A stretch of DNA of 64,000 nt from Bog-473 sp963840435 (GTDB taxonomy: Bacteria > Actinomycetota > Acidimicrobiia > Acidimicrobiales > RAAP-2). Positions within the stretch are counted from its first letter, which is position 1; each line of letters starts with the position of its first letter. The position numbers and the translations under genes were made by a program. The stretch covers positions 732,975-796,974 of the forward strand of contig CAWIYY010000010.1 of NCBI GenBank assembly GCA_963840435.1, read 5' to 3'. This document shows, one piece after another, positions 1-8,179 of this stretch. Below the pieces are notes generated by a model, which saw only the letters and a program-made list of their open reading frames with translations, had not been told where the DNA came from and searched no databases.

Positions 1-363
1 CGCTCGGCCCGCCTGTCGCCCACCGTGGCCAAGACGGCGTCGGGCGCCATCGAACACCTGCCCTTCGCCGCCGTCGGCGGCATCCCCGCCGCGCTGACGA
101 CGATGCGCGAGCTCGGCGTGTGGTCGATCGGTCTGGCCGGCGAGGCGGAGCAGTCGCTCTACGACCTCCCGCTCGGTGGCGGCCCGGTGGCGCTCGTCGT
201 GGGCAGCGAGGAGAAGGGACTGGCGCCGCTGGTGCGCCGGCGCTGCGATGCGGTGGTCGCCATCCCCCAGCACGGCGCCCTGCCGTCGCTCAACGTCGGC
301 GTGGCCGGTGCGGTCGCCTGCTTCGAGGTGGCCCGCCAGCGGGCGGCCGGTGGCGGGGCCTGA
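1..363 (+). CDS. TrmH/SpoU-family RNA 2'-O-methyltransferase, C-terminal part (5' truncated by window)
   Basis: The reading frame is open from the first base, so the N-terminus lies outside the window. The visible 120 residues carry the two C-terminal signatures of the SpoU (SPOUT) fold: a VVGSEEKGL motif around residues 67-75 and IPQHGALPSLNVGVAGAV near 90-107. These form the deep trefoil knot that binds S-adenosylmethionine. Members methylate ribose 2'-OH groups of 23S rRNA or tRNA in the cytoplasm. The missing N-terminus, where RlmB-type enzymes carry a substrate-binding domain, prevents a choice between RlmB and other TrmH members. Family assignment is firm; the substrate is not known. 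Confidence 0.9.
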   Translation, partial: RSARLSPTVAKTASGAIEHLPFAAVGGIPAALTTMRELGVWSIGLAGEAEQSLYDLPLGGGPVALVVGSEEKGLAPLVRRRCDAVVAIPQHGALPSLNVGVAGAVACFEVARQRAAGGGA

Positions 364-402
364 CCGGACGTGCGCCGACCTGACCCACTGGTCAGTCGCG
401 GC

Positions 403-819
403 CTAGGCCGCCGGCGCCACCTCGGAGGTGCAGAACGCGCAGCGATGGGCCGCCAGCGGGATGTCGCTCAGGCACTCGGGACACGGGCGCGTCTCGGGCT
501 CGGGCTCGTCAGTCGGCAACAGGTTCAAGCGCTTCATGAGCGCGTTGAGGGGGAGCACCACGGCGAAGAAGACGACCGTGGCCACGATGAGGAAGGACAG
601 CAACGCGTTGATGAACGCGCCGTAGTGGAACTTCGAGTTGTGCACGGTGAAGTACAGGTCGGCGAAATCCGGCTTGCCGAAGATGGCCGCGATGAGCGGC
701 GTGATGAAGTCGGCCACGAACGCGGTCACCACCGCGGTGAAGGCGGCGCCGATGACGACGGCCACGGCCAGATCGACCACGTTGCCCCGCAGGACGAACT
801 TCTTGAAGTCGCTCAGCAC
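403..819 (-). CDS. mscL: Large-conductance mechanosensitive channel MscL with C-terminal zinc ribbon
   Basis: This is an inner-membrane emergency release valve that opens under hypo-osmotic membrane tension. From a GTG start at 819 the protein is 138 residues and begins MLSDFKKFVLRGNVVDLAVA, the canonical MscL opening. A GGGAG ribosome-binding site sits about 8 bases upstream, which decides this start over an ATG at 846. TM1 covers about residues 15-45 and TM2 about 70-100. The usual charged C-terminal helix is followed by CPEC (113-116) and CAFC (127-130), a CxxC-x10-CxxC zinc-ribbon-like tail not present in E. coli MscL. The tRNA-Thr gene lies 38 bases upstream on the same strand. Confidence 0.95.
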   Translation of the reverse strand: MLSDFKKFVLRGNVVDLAVAVVIGAAFTAVVTAFVADFITPLIAAIFGKPDFADLYFTVHNSKFHYGAFINALLSFLIVATVVFFAVVLPLNALMKRLNLLPTDEPEPETRPCPECLSDIPLAAHRCAFCTSEVAPAA

Positions 820-857
820 CGCACCGCTCCCTTCGTGCGCTCTCATCTCCGCCTGAG

Positions 858-930
858 AGCCCGAGGCAGGAATCGAACCCGCGACATCTTCATTACAAGT
901 GAAGTGCTCTACCAACTGAGCTACTCGGGC
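858..930 (-). tRNA. tRNA-Thr (anticodon UGU)
   Basis: Read on the minus strand, the 73-base cloverleaf starts GCCCGAG at 930 and closes with CTCGGGC. The anticodon arm is CTTCA, loop CTTGTAA, TGAAG, which gives anticodon UGU (codon ACA). The T arm contains GGTTCGATTCC. The discriminator base is T and no CCA is encoded. Identified by folding by eye. Confidence 0.96.
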
Positions 931-1025
931 CTGCGCGAAACCTTACCGTCCAGCACAGATCGATCCCGGCCCGACCAGCGCAAAGGCTTGCAACGGCGCG
1001 GGTGGCGGGGCAGGCTGGACCCTCA

Positions 1026-1658
1026 ATGGCTGACGAGCAACCGCCGGCGGGGCCGTCCAGCTCCAGATCCAGCTCACATTCAGGTTCGTTTTCGCCCTTC
1101 AGGGCCGTCCTGGTCCTCGTCGTCTTCGTCATCGCCACCCTGATCCTCGTCGGGGTGGGCACCCGTCCCAGCGTGATCGGTGCGCCGACGACGGCGCCGT
1201 CCACCACGACGACGGTGGCCGGCGGCACCACCACCAGTACGACCGGCGGTGCCGCGGCCGGTTCGAGCACCACCACGACCAAGCCGGCCACCACCACGAC
1301 GGCCCATGGCGGCCACGGGCACAAGGCGACCACCACGACGACGACCCTTCCCCGCAGCAGCGTCAGCGTGCTGGTGGCCAACGCCACCAGCACCAACGGG
1401 CTGGCGGCCAAGACGTCGGCCACCATCGGGGCGGGAGGCTGGTCGATGCAGACGCCGGTGGACGCCAACACCACCGAGGCCACGTCGGCCGTGTACTACG
1501 CGGCGGGGCAGCAGCAGGCCGCGGCGACCATCGCCACCACCATCGGCGTGGCCCCGACCGCGGTGCTCCCGCTCAGCAGCGCCACACCCGTGACGTATCC
1601 GCCCAACACCGCGGTCGTCGTGGTGGTGGGCCAGGACCTCGCCGCCGCGTCGGGCTGA
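1026..1658 (+). CDS. Membrane-anchored protein with LytR_C domain
   Basis: The protein of 210 residues has a short cytoplasmic N-terminus rich in Ser, one transmembrane helix (about residues 26-47, AVLVLVVFVIATLILVGVG), a long Thr/Pro/Gly linker (about 50-105) and a C-terminal globular domain starting at SVSVLVANATSTNGLAAKTS. That opening (V.VLNA..N.GLA...) is typical of the LytR_C domain found at the ends of, or beside, cell-wall polymer ligases in actinobacteria. It probably sits on the outer face of the membrane and has a cell-envelope role; no catalytic motif is visible. An ATG at 1002 is an alternative start. Confidence 0.8.
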   Translation: MADEQPPAGPSSSRSSSHSGSFSPFRAVLVLVVFVIATLILVGVGTRPSVIGAPTTAPSTTTTVAGGTTTSTTGGAAAGSSTTTTKPATTTTAHGGHGHKATTTTTTLPRSSVSVLVANATSTNGLAAKTSATIGAGGWSMQTPVDANTTEATSAVYYAAGQQQAAATIATTIGVAPTAVLPLSSATPVTYPPNTAVVVVVGQDLAAASG

Positions 1659-1667
1659 GCCTCGGTG

Positions 1668-2512
1668 ATGGCGCCGGCGCTGCCCGCGCCGCTGCAGGCG
1701 CTGGCGGCCGATCCGGCACACGGCGCGCTGTTCCTCGACTTCGACGGCACGCTGTCGGCCATCGTCGACGACCCCGTCGGCGCGCGGCCGCTGCCCGGCG
1801 TGCCCGCGCTGCTGGCCGAGCTGGCCACGGTCTTCAGTCTGGTGGCCGTGATCTCGGGCCGCCCGACCGCCTTCCTGCGCGCCGCGCTCGGCGAGCCGGC
1901 CGGCGTCGAGCTGGTCGGCCTGTACGGGCTCGAGCGCGCCCTCGGCGGCTCGGCCCGGGCCGGGGAGTGGGCCGCCGTGATCGATTCGGTGGTGCACGAG
2001 GCCGAGGCGGGCGCACCGGCCGGCGTGTACGTGGAGCCCAAGGGCCTGACCGTCACGCTGCACTGGCGCCACGCCCCCGCGGAGAGAGCCTGGGTGGAGG
2101 CCTTCGCGGCGCGGGCGCGCGGCCGAGCACGGTCTCGCCGTGCACCCCGGGCGGATGGAGCTCGAACTGCGCCCGCCGGTCCAGGTGGACAAGGGGACGG
2201 TGGTGCGTCGGGCTGGCGGCCGAACGATCCGGCCGGCTGCGTCAGGTCGCCGTGTTCGGCGACGACCTGGGCGACCTGCCCGCCTTCGAGGCCGTCGGCC
2301 GGCTGGGCACGGCCGCCGCCCCGGTGGGCGCGGTGCGGGTGGCGGCGGTCGACGACGAGAGCCCGTCGGCCGTGGCGGAACGGGCCGATCTGGTGGTGCC
2401 CGGCGCGGCCGGGGCGGTGGCGCTGCTGCGCGACCTGGCCCACGCGGCGGAGAGCGCCCGGAGTGGCGAGCGCGGCGGAGTGACCAGCTACCCGCCCGCC
2501 GCCGCCAGCTGA
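1668..2512 (+). CDS. otsB: Trehalose-6-phosphate phosphatase OtsB (frameshifted twice as read)
   Basis: HAD-superfamily phosphatase that dephosphorylates trehalose-6-phosphate in the second step of the OtsAB pathway. Motif I, LDFDGTLSAI, is near residue 24. The acidic motif FGDDLGDLPAF is near the C-terminus. The reading frame changes near 2120 and again near 2208, each time consistent with one extra base; joining the three frames restores a full-length protein (about 280 aa) ending at the TGA at 2510-2512. As read, neither frame alone encodes an active enzyme. The 3' end overlaps otsA, which runs convergently, by 25 bases. Sequencing error is likelier than a true pseudogene because the reconstructed frame is conserved throughout. 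Confidence 0.85.
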
Positions 2513-3861
2513 TCGGCCCACCAGTCGGCCGCGGTGCGGGCCCGGACCGACGCCTTGAGCGAAACGGCCCGCCGGGCCCGCTCGCCGGCCGGCATGGTCA
2601 GCGCGCGGTGCAGGGCCTCGGCCGTGCCGGACACGTCGAAGGGGTTGATCCCGAGCGCCCCGGCCACCGAGAGCTCCTCGTAGGCGCCGGCCTCGGAGGA
2701 GAGCACGAGCACCCCGTCGGTGCGGTTCAGGAGCGGACCCTCCTTGGCCACCAGGTTGAGCCCGTCGCGCACCGGGTTGACCAGCAGCACGTCGGAGGCG
2801 GACAGCGCGGCGAGCGAGCGGGGCCAGTCGTCGCGCACCGAGAGCACGATCGGCGTCCACGACGACGTGCCGTGCGCGTGGTTGATGCGTTCGGCCGTGT
2901 GCTCGACGTCGGCCCCGTAGGCGAGATACTCGGCCAGCCCCTGCCGGCTCGGGTAGGACAGGGCCAGGTGCACCACCTCGCCCCGCCACTCGGGGCGGGC
3001 GGCCAACAGCTCCTCGAAGGCGAGCATGCCGCGCACGATGTTCTTCGACGGCTCCAGGCGGTCCGAGCGGGCGATCAGGCGGCGCCCCCCCACCTCGGCC
3101 CGCAGCGCCTCGAGCGCGGCGGCGCACTCGGGCCCGGCCGCCGCCCGCTCCATGACGTCGGGCTCGGGGCCGAGCGGGGCCACGAAGGTGGGCGGCCCGG
3201 CCCGCCCGGCCACCTCGTAGCAGGAGCGAAAGCCGGCCTCCCACTTGTGGCAGTGGAAGCCGCAGGCGCCGTAGCCCGCCATGCCGTCGAGCAGCTCCGC
3301 CCGCACGTCGTCGGGCAGCACGCCGAGGATGGCCGGATCGGCGAAGGGGGTGTGGAGGAAGTGCACCGTCCGCAGGTCGGGCCGGCGCTCGGCCAGCATC
3401 CGGCCCAGCAGGGAGAAGTGGTAGTCCTGCACCAGCACGGTGCCGTCCCGGTCCGCCCGGGCCACCACGGCGTCGGCCATGGCCCGGTTGTAGGCCCGGT
3501 AGCCCTCCCAGGCCCGGCGCCAGTGACGGTCGAAGCGGGGCCGCAGCGGCAGGTCCCACATGTGGTGGTGGCAGTACCAGAGGGTCGAGTTGGCCACGAC
3601 GTCGTAGGCCATCCGGTAGGTGTCGTCGCCCACGACCACCGGGACGAGGTCGAGCCCGTCCTCGTGCATGCGTCCCTGGGCCACCGCCTCGCGGTCGGCC
3701 GCACCCATCGTCACCGAGGCCCACGTCGTGCCGCTGCCGGCCAGGATCCGGTGCAGCGACGAGGCCAGCCCGCCGCCGGCCGGGACCGGGATCAGCTCGC
3801 CGTCGGGCCCGGAGCGGAAGGTCAGCGGCCCGCGGTTGGAGACGACGAGGGTGGCGCTCAT
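2488..3861 (-). CDS. otsA: Trehalose-6-phosphate synthase OtsA
   Basis: Intact 457-residue GT20 glycosyltransferase that joins glucose from a nucleotide sugar to glucose-6-phosphate. The N-terminal VVSNRGP motif, the PAGGGLASSL loop, the HFLHTPF segment and the C-terminal NPVRDGLNLVAKE motif are all present and match the family. It starts 8 bases after the stop of gpgS and so is probably co-transcribed with it. The convergent otsB supplies the next enzyme. Trehalose serves as an osmolyte and cell-envelope precursor in actinobacteria. No odd features. Confidence 0.96.
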   Translation of the reverse strand: MSATLVVSNRGPLTFRSGPDGELIPVPAGGGLASSLHRILAGSGTTWASVTMGAADREAVAQGRMHEDGLDLVPVVVGDDTYRMAYDVVANSTLWYCHHHMWDLPLRPRFDRHWRRAWEGYRAYNRAMADAVVARADRDGTVLVQDYHFSLLGRMLAERRPDLRTVHFLHTPFADPAILGVLPDDVRAELLDGMAGYGACGFHCHKWEAGFRSCYEVAGRAGPPTFVAPLGPEPDVMERAAAGPECAAALEALRAEVGGRRLIARSDRLEPSKNIVRGMLAFEELLAARPEWRGEVVHLALSYPSRQGLAEYLAYGADVEHTAERINHAHGTSSWTPIVLSVRDDWPRSLAALSASDVLLVNPVRDGLNLVAKEGPLLNRTDGVLVLSSEAGAYEELSVAGALGINPFDVSGTAEALHRALTMPAGERARRAVSLKASVRARTAADWWADQLAAAGG

Positions 3862-3869
3862 TCGCCCGC

Positions 3870-4666
3870 TCAGGCGCGGCGGGGCAAGGTGGTGGGCGAG
3901 ACCCGCTCGAGCGCGGCGCGCAGCACGTCGACCGCCTGCGGGCGCAGCTCCTCCAGCGGCCGGTTGCGGTGGATGCGCTCGCCCAGGTCCACCTGGGCCA
4001 GGCGGTCCGCCCCGAGCGACTGGGCCACGTCGATCAGCAGACCGAGCTCGACCCCGTAGCCGTCGGCGAAGCCGAGCTTCTCGAAGACCCAGCGATGGGC
4101 CGCGGTCTCACCGGCCAGCGGCTGGCGCACCCAGGACAGCTCGGCGAAGAGCAGCTCGAGCACGGGGCGGGCCACCAACTCGGTGACGCGGCCCCCGCCG
4201 GTCGGCTGGCCGTGGAGGGGCCGGGTGTAGAAGCCCTTGACCAGGGCGATGTCGTCGGTGGTGAGCAGCGGACCGAGCAGGCTGGTGACGAAGGCGGGGG
4301 TGGTGTTGGCCACGTCGGCGTCGAGGAAGACGAGGACGTCGCCCGCCGCCGCCTCGAGGGCGGCCGCCATGGCCCGGCCCTTGCCGCCCGATCCGCCCGG
4401 CCCGGCCACGACCCGGGCGCCCGGCCTCGTGCGCCTGGACGCGCGGTGTCGTCGAGCGAGCCGTCGTCGAGCACGATGACCTCGTCGACCAGCCCGTTGC
4501 CCCCGTGGGCGACGAGGAAGGGCTGGACCACCGCCCGCACGACCGAGCCGACGGTCGAGCCCTCGTCGCGGGCGGGGATGCACACCGAGACGGTGCGGCC
4601 CGTCCGGGCCTTGGCCTCGAGCACCAGGCCGGTCGGGAAATCCCTGTGGTGGAAGGTGTGCGCCAC
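3870..4666 (-). CDS. gpgS: Glucosyl-3-phosphoglycerate synthase GpgS (frameshifted as read)
   Basis: GT-A fold glycosyltransferase predicted to transfer glucose from a nucleotide sugar to 3-phosphoglycerate. This makes glucosyl-3-phosphoglycerate, a precursor of glucosylglycerate and of methylglucose lipopolysaccharides. The N-terminal frame gives TYHHRDFP-like sequence, VSVCIPARDE and DEVIVLDDGSLDDT. The second frame gives GGKGRAMAAALEAA, the metal-binding LDADVAN, and GETAAHRWVFEKLGFADGYGVELGLLID. The two frames join between about 4415 and 4450, where two extra bases would explain the shift. The GTG start at 4666 is preceded by an in-frame stop 9 bases upstream. The gene is followed closely by otsA. 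Confidence 0.88.
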
Positions 4667-4728
4667 GTACCAGATTCAAGCAGCCCCGGCCCGTTGAGCC
4701 GGCCGCCCCGGGGCGGCTACCATGGTGT

Positions 4729-4826
4729 TCATCATCCAGAGCGACTGAGGGACGGGCCCGATGAAGTCGCGGCAACCAGTGCTTCCCCTGGCGGGGCGGC
4801 ACCTGGTGCCAATGCCCGATCGATGA
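4729..4826 (+). ncRNA. SAM-I (S-box) riboswitch in front of thrC
   Basis: The leader shows the S-box core. P1 is TCATCATC (4729-4736) pairing with GAT-C-GATGA (4818-4826). P2 is GCGACT (4741-4746) with AGTCGC (4765-4770), and it encloses the kink-turn segment GAGGGAC..GATGAA. The invariant GGCAACC follows at about 4771, then a P3 hairpin, then GTGCCAATGCCC. These are the conserved S-adenosylmethionine-binding elements of Rfam family RF00162. The 3' strand of P1 runs into the GAGGAGG ribosome-binding site of the gene at 4837, so ligand binding would plausibly hide that site and switch translation off. Identified by eye; no covariance search was run. Confidence 0.87.
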
Positions 4827-4836
4827 GGAGGACCAC

Positions 4837-6094
4837 ATGGTCGATTTCGTCACCGGCTTGCGCTGTCGTGAGTGTGCGCGGGAATTCCCGGCCGAGGCGC
4901 TGCACGTCTGCGACTACTGCTTCGGGCCGCTCGAGGTGGCCTACGACTACGAGGCGATCGCCGCCTCGGTCACCCGGGAGAGCATCGCGGCGGGGCCCCG
5001 CACCATCTGGCGCTACAGGGACCTGCTGCCCGTCGACGACGAGTCGCCCGGTCGACCTCGGGGCCGGCTTCACCCCGCTGGTGCGGGCCGACCGCCTGGC
5101 CGCCGAGCTCGGCCTGGGCGAGCTGTGGATCAAGGACGACACGGCCAACCCGACGGGCTCGTTCAAGGACCGGGTCGTCTCGGTCGCCCTGACCAAGGCG
5201 CGCCAGCTCGGCTTCAAGGTGGCGGCGTGCGCGTCGACGGGGAACCTGGCCAACTCGGTGGCGGCGCACGCGGCCCGGGCCGGGCTCGACTCGGTCGTGT
5301 TGATCCCCCACGACCTCGAGGCGGCCAAGGTCACGATGACCGCCGTCTACGGCGGCACGGTCATCGCGGTCGACGGCACCTACGACGACGTCAACCGGCT
5401 CTGCGCGGAGCTGACGAGCGAGCGCCCCAGCTGGGCCTTCGTCAACGTCAACGTGCGCACCTACTACGCCGAGGGCTCCAAGACCCTGGCCTTCGAGATC
5501 GCCGAGCAGCTGGGCTGGCGGGCCCCGGACCACGTGGTGGTGCCGATCGGATCGGGCAGCCAGCTGACCAAGGTGGCCAAGGGCTTCAGCGAGCTGGGCA
5601 AGGTGGGACTGCTGCCCGAGGAGCCCGCCGTGCGGGTCTCGGGCGCCCAGGCCGAGGGCTGCTCCCCGGTGGCCACCGCCTTCTTGCAGGGGTCCGACGC
5701 CATCCGGCCGGTCAAGCCCAAGACCATCGCCAAGTCGCTGGCCATCGGCAACCCGGCCGACGGCTGGTACGCCCTCGACGTGATGCGGCGCACGGGCGGG
5801 TCCTGCGCCGCGGTGACCGACGACGAGGTGATCGAGGCCATCGGGCTGCTGGCCCGCACCGAGGGCATCTTCGCCGAGACGGCGGGCGGCGTCACCATCG
5901 CCACCCTGTGCAAGCTGGCGGCGTCGGGCGCCATCCGGCCCGACGAGCGGGTGGTGGCCCTGGTCACCGGGCACGGGCTCAAGACGGTCGAGGCCCTGAC
6001 CAACCACCCGGGCACCGGCCCGACCGCCACCATCGCCCCGACCCTGGCCGCCTTCGAGGCCGCCCTGTCCGACGAATGGGAGTCCACCCGATGA
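4837..6094 (+). CDS. thrC: Threonine-synthase-family PLP enzyme (one frameshift as read); possible homocysteine-forming enzyme
   Basis: Fold-type II PLP enzyme of about 418 residues. An N-terminal zinc ribbon (CREC at 12-15, CDYC about 31-34) precedes the catalytic domain. The PLP lysine lies in NPTGSFKDR, and the phosphate-binding Ser/Asn loop is ASTGNLANS. The frame shifts once near 5050 (CCCGGTCGAC), consistent with one extra G. Start: ATG with GAGGAGG 7 bases upstream. It is preceded by a SAM-I riboswitch and overlaps a sulfur-carrier gene by ATGA. Known family chemistry is O-phosphohomoserine to threonine. The SAM control and the carrier suggest a relative that replaces phosphate with sulfur to make homocysteine; that part is inference. 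Confidence 0.88.
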
Positions 6095-6366
6095 GCGCCA
6101 CCGTCCGCATCCCCACCCAGCTGCGCACCCTGACCGGCGGCGCCGGCGAGGTCGAGGCCGACGGCGCCACGGTCGGCGAGGTGCTCAAGGCGCTCGATGC
6201 CGCCCACCCGGGCCTGGCCGAGCGCCTCTTCGACGAGTCGGGCAACCTGCGCCGCTTCGTGAACGTGTTCCTGGCCGACGAGGACGTGCGCTTCCTCGAC
6301 GGGCTGGCCACGGCCGTCACCCCCGGGCAGACCCTCTCGATCGTCCCCGCCGTGGCCGGGGGCTGA
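6091..6366 (+). CDS. MoaD/ThiS-family sulfur carrier protein (CysO-like)
   Basis: This 91-residue beta-grasp protein ends in PAVAGG. The C-terminal GG is the site that would be adenylated by a MoeB/ThiF-type enzyme and converted to a thiocarboxylate, the sulfur donor. Conserved LRRFVNVFLADEDVRF lies at about residues 51-66. The end closely resembles actinobacterial CysO-type carriers rather than molybdopterin synthase small subunits. The start codon overlaps the stop of the upstream PLP enzyme (ATGA), so the two are translationally coupled and lie under the same SAM riboswitch. No activating enzyme or Mec-type protease is in the window. Confidence 0.9.
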   Translation: MSATVRIPTQLRTLTGGAGEVEADGATVGEVLKALDAAHPGLAERLFDESGNLRRFVNVFLADEDVRFLDGLATAVTPGQTLSIVPAVAGG

Positions 6367-6433
6367 GCCGCCCCGGGCCGGCGCCGCCCCGGCGCGCTCG
6401 CTCTTGCACTCGGCCCCGTAAGGTGGTTACCTG

Positions 6434-6460
6434 TTAGCACTCACACCCCGAGAGTGCTAA
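6434..6460 (+). promoter_or_regulatory. CIRCE operator (HrcA binding site) of groEL
   Basis: Perfect inverted repeat TTAGCACTC (6434-6442), 9-base spacer, GAGTGCTAA (6452-6460), the standard CIRCE element bound by the HrcA repressor. A candidate promoter TTGCAC (6404-6409), 17 bases, TTACCT (6427-6432) ends just before it, so HrcA would block transcription initiation. AAGGAG (6463-6468) follows as ribosome-binding site. Confidence 0.97.
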
Positions 6461-6477
6461 TGAAGGAGTAAACCGGA

Positions 6478-8097
6478 ATGGCCAAGATCATCGCCTTCGA
6501 CTCCGAGGCCCGCCGCGGCCTCGAGACCGGCATGAACAAGCTGGCGGACGCCGTGCGCGTCACCCTCGGCCCCAAGGGCCGCAACGTGGTGCTCGACAAG
6601 AAGTGGGGCGCCCCCACCATCACCAATGACGGTGTGTCGATCGCCAAGGAGATCGAGCTGGAGGACCCCTTCGAGAGGATCGGCGCCGAGCTGGTCAAGG
6701 AAGTGGCCAAGAAGACCGACGACGTGGCCGGTGACGGCACCACCACGGCCACCGTCCTGGCCTGGGCCATGGTCCGCGAGGGCCTGCGCAACGTGGCCGC
6801 CGGGGCCAACCCGATGTCCCTCAAGCGGGGTATCGAGTCCGCCGTCGAGACGGCCGTGAGCTCCATCCACGCCCTCTCCAAGGAGACCGAGTCCAAGGCC
6901 CAGATCGCCCAGGTGGCGTCCATCTCGGCCGCCGACACCGAGATCGGCGAGATGATCTCCGAGGCCATCGACAAGGTCGGCCGCGACGGCGTCATCACCG
7001 TCGAGGAGTCCCAGACCTTCGGCATGGACATGGACCTGGTCGAGGGCATGCGCTTCGACAAGGGCTACATCGCCCCGTACTTCGTGACCGACCCCGAGCG
7101 CATGGAGGCCGTCCTCGAGGACGCCTACGTCCTGCTCGTCGGCTCGAAGATCACCGCCGTACGCGACCTGCTGCCCGTGCTCGAGAAGGTCATGCAGAGC
7201 GGCAAGCCGCTGCTGATCATCGCCGAGGACGTCGAGGGCGAGGCCCTGGCCACCCTGGTGGTGAACAAGATCCGCGGCACCTTCCGTTCGGTGGCCGTCA
7301 AGGCTCCCGGCTTCGGCGAGCGCCGCAAGGCCATGCTCCAGGACATCGCCATCCTCACCGGTGGCCAGGTGGTCACCGAGGAGGTCGGCCTCAAGCTGGA
7401 GAACGTGAACCTCGACCTGCTCGGCTCGGCCCGCAAGGTGGTCATCACCAAGGACGAGACGACCGTGGTGGAGGGCGCCGGCAAGGAGTCCGACATCAAG
7501 GGCCGCATCAACCAGATCAAGACCGAGATCGAGAACACCGACTCGGACTACGACCGGGAGAAGCTCCAGGAGCGCCTGGCCAAGCTCTCGGGCGGCGTCG
7601 CCGTGATCAAGGTCGGCGCGGCCACCGAGGTCGAGCTCAAGGAGAAGAAGCACCGCATCGAGGACGCCGTGTCCACGACCAAGGCCGCCATTGAGGAAGG
7701 CGTGGTTCCCGGCGGGGGCGTTGCCCTGCTGCGGGCCCAGACCGCCATCTACGAAGGTGCCGAGAAGCTCGAGGGCGACGAGGCCACCGGTGCCCGCATC
7801 GTCGGCAAGGCCGTCGAAGAGCCGCTGAAGCAGATCGCGGTGAACGCCGGCCTCGAGGGTGGGGTCATCGTCGAGAAGGTGCGCAACCTCAAGGGTGCCC
7901 ACGGGCTCAACGCCGCCACCGGCGAGTACGAGGACCTCTTCAAGACCGGCGTCATCGACGCGGCCAAGGTGACCCGTTCGGCCCTGCAGAACGCCGCCTC
8001 CATCGCTGCGCTGTTCCTGACCACAGAGGCGGTCATCGTGGACAAGCCCGAGGACGACGCCCCCGCCATGCCCGGCGGTGGCATGGACGACTTCTAG
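6478..8097 (+). CDS. groEL: Chaperonin GroEL (Hsp60)
   Basis: Intact 539-residue type I chaperonin that folds proteins in the cytoplasm together with GroES. The ATP-binding GDGTTTATVLA segment (around residues 85-95), LGPKGRNVVLDKK near the N-terminus and the GGGVALL segment near 410 are present. The C-terminus is GGGMDDF rather than an extended GGM repeat, which is usual for actinobacterial GroEL paralogues. There is no groES next to it. The order thrC, moaD-like gene, groEL agrees with what I recall of Streptomyces chromosomes. Regulation is by the CIRCE element just upstream. Confidence 0.98.
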   Translation: MAKIIAFDSEARRGLETGMNKLADAVRVTLGPKGRNVVLDKKWGAPTITNDGVSIAKEIELEDPFERIGAELVKEVAKKTDDVAGDGTTTATVLAWAMVREGLRNVAAGANPMSLKRGIESAVETAVSSIHALSKETESKAQIAQVASISAADTEIGEMISEAIDKVGRDGVITVEESQTFGMDMDLVEGMRFDKGYIAPYFVTDPERMEAVLEDAYVLLVGSKITAVRDLLPVLEKVMQSGKPLLIIAEDVEGEALATLVVNKIRGTFRSVAVKAPGFGERRKAMLQDIAILTGGQVVTEEVGLKLENVNLDLLGSARKVVITKDETTVVEGAGKESDIKGRINQIKTEIENTDSDYDREKLQERLAKLSGGVAVIKVGAATEVELKEKKHRIEDAVSTTKAAIEEGVVPGGGVALLRAQTAIYEGAEKLEGDEATGARIVGKAVEEPLKQIAVNAGLEGGVIVEKVRNLKGAHGLNAATGEYEDLFKTGVIDAAKVTRSALQNAASIAALFLTTEAVIVDKPEDDAPAMPGGGMDDF

Positions 8098-8124
8098 TCG
8101 CCCTCCCTCGTCGAACCAGACGTT

Positions 8125-8158
8125 CCAGTACGCCCGGCCGAAAGGCCGGGCGTACTGG
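8125..8158 (+). terminator. Strong hairpin terminator after groEL
   Basis: A perfect 15-bp stem, CCAGTACGCCCGGCC (8125-8139) with its complement at 8144-8158, is closed by a GAAA tetraloop, 28 bases after the groEL stop. The U-tract is weak, as is common in high-GC actinobacteria. It separates groEL from hemQ. Confidence 0.85.
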
Positions 8159-8179
8159 CGTCTCTAGACTGGCCAGCCA

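Noticed and set aside
1668..2512. Programmed +1 frameshifting as a general explanation for the many interrupted genes
   Set aside because: The junctions share no motif and occur up to five times in one gene; error is simpler.
6457..7902. Very long reverse-strand open frame across groEL
   Set aside because: It is the mirror of groEL produced by high GC and third-position bias; it has no domain or ribosome-binding site. Similar mirrors cover lhr, otsA and other genes.
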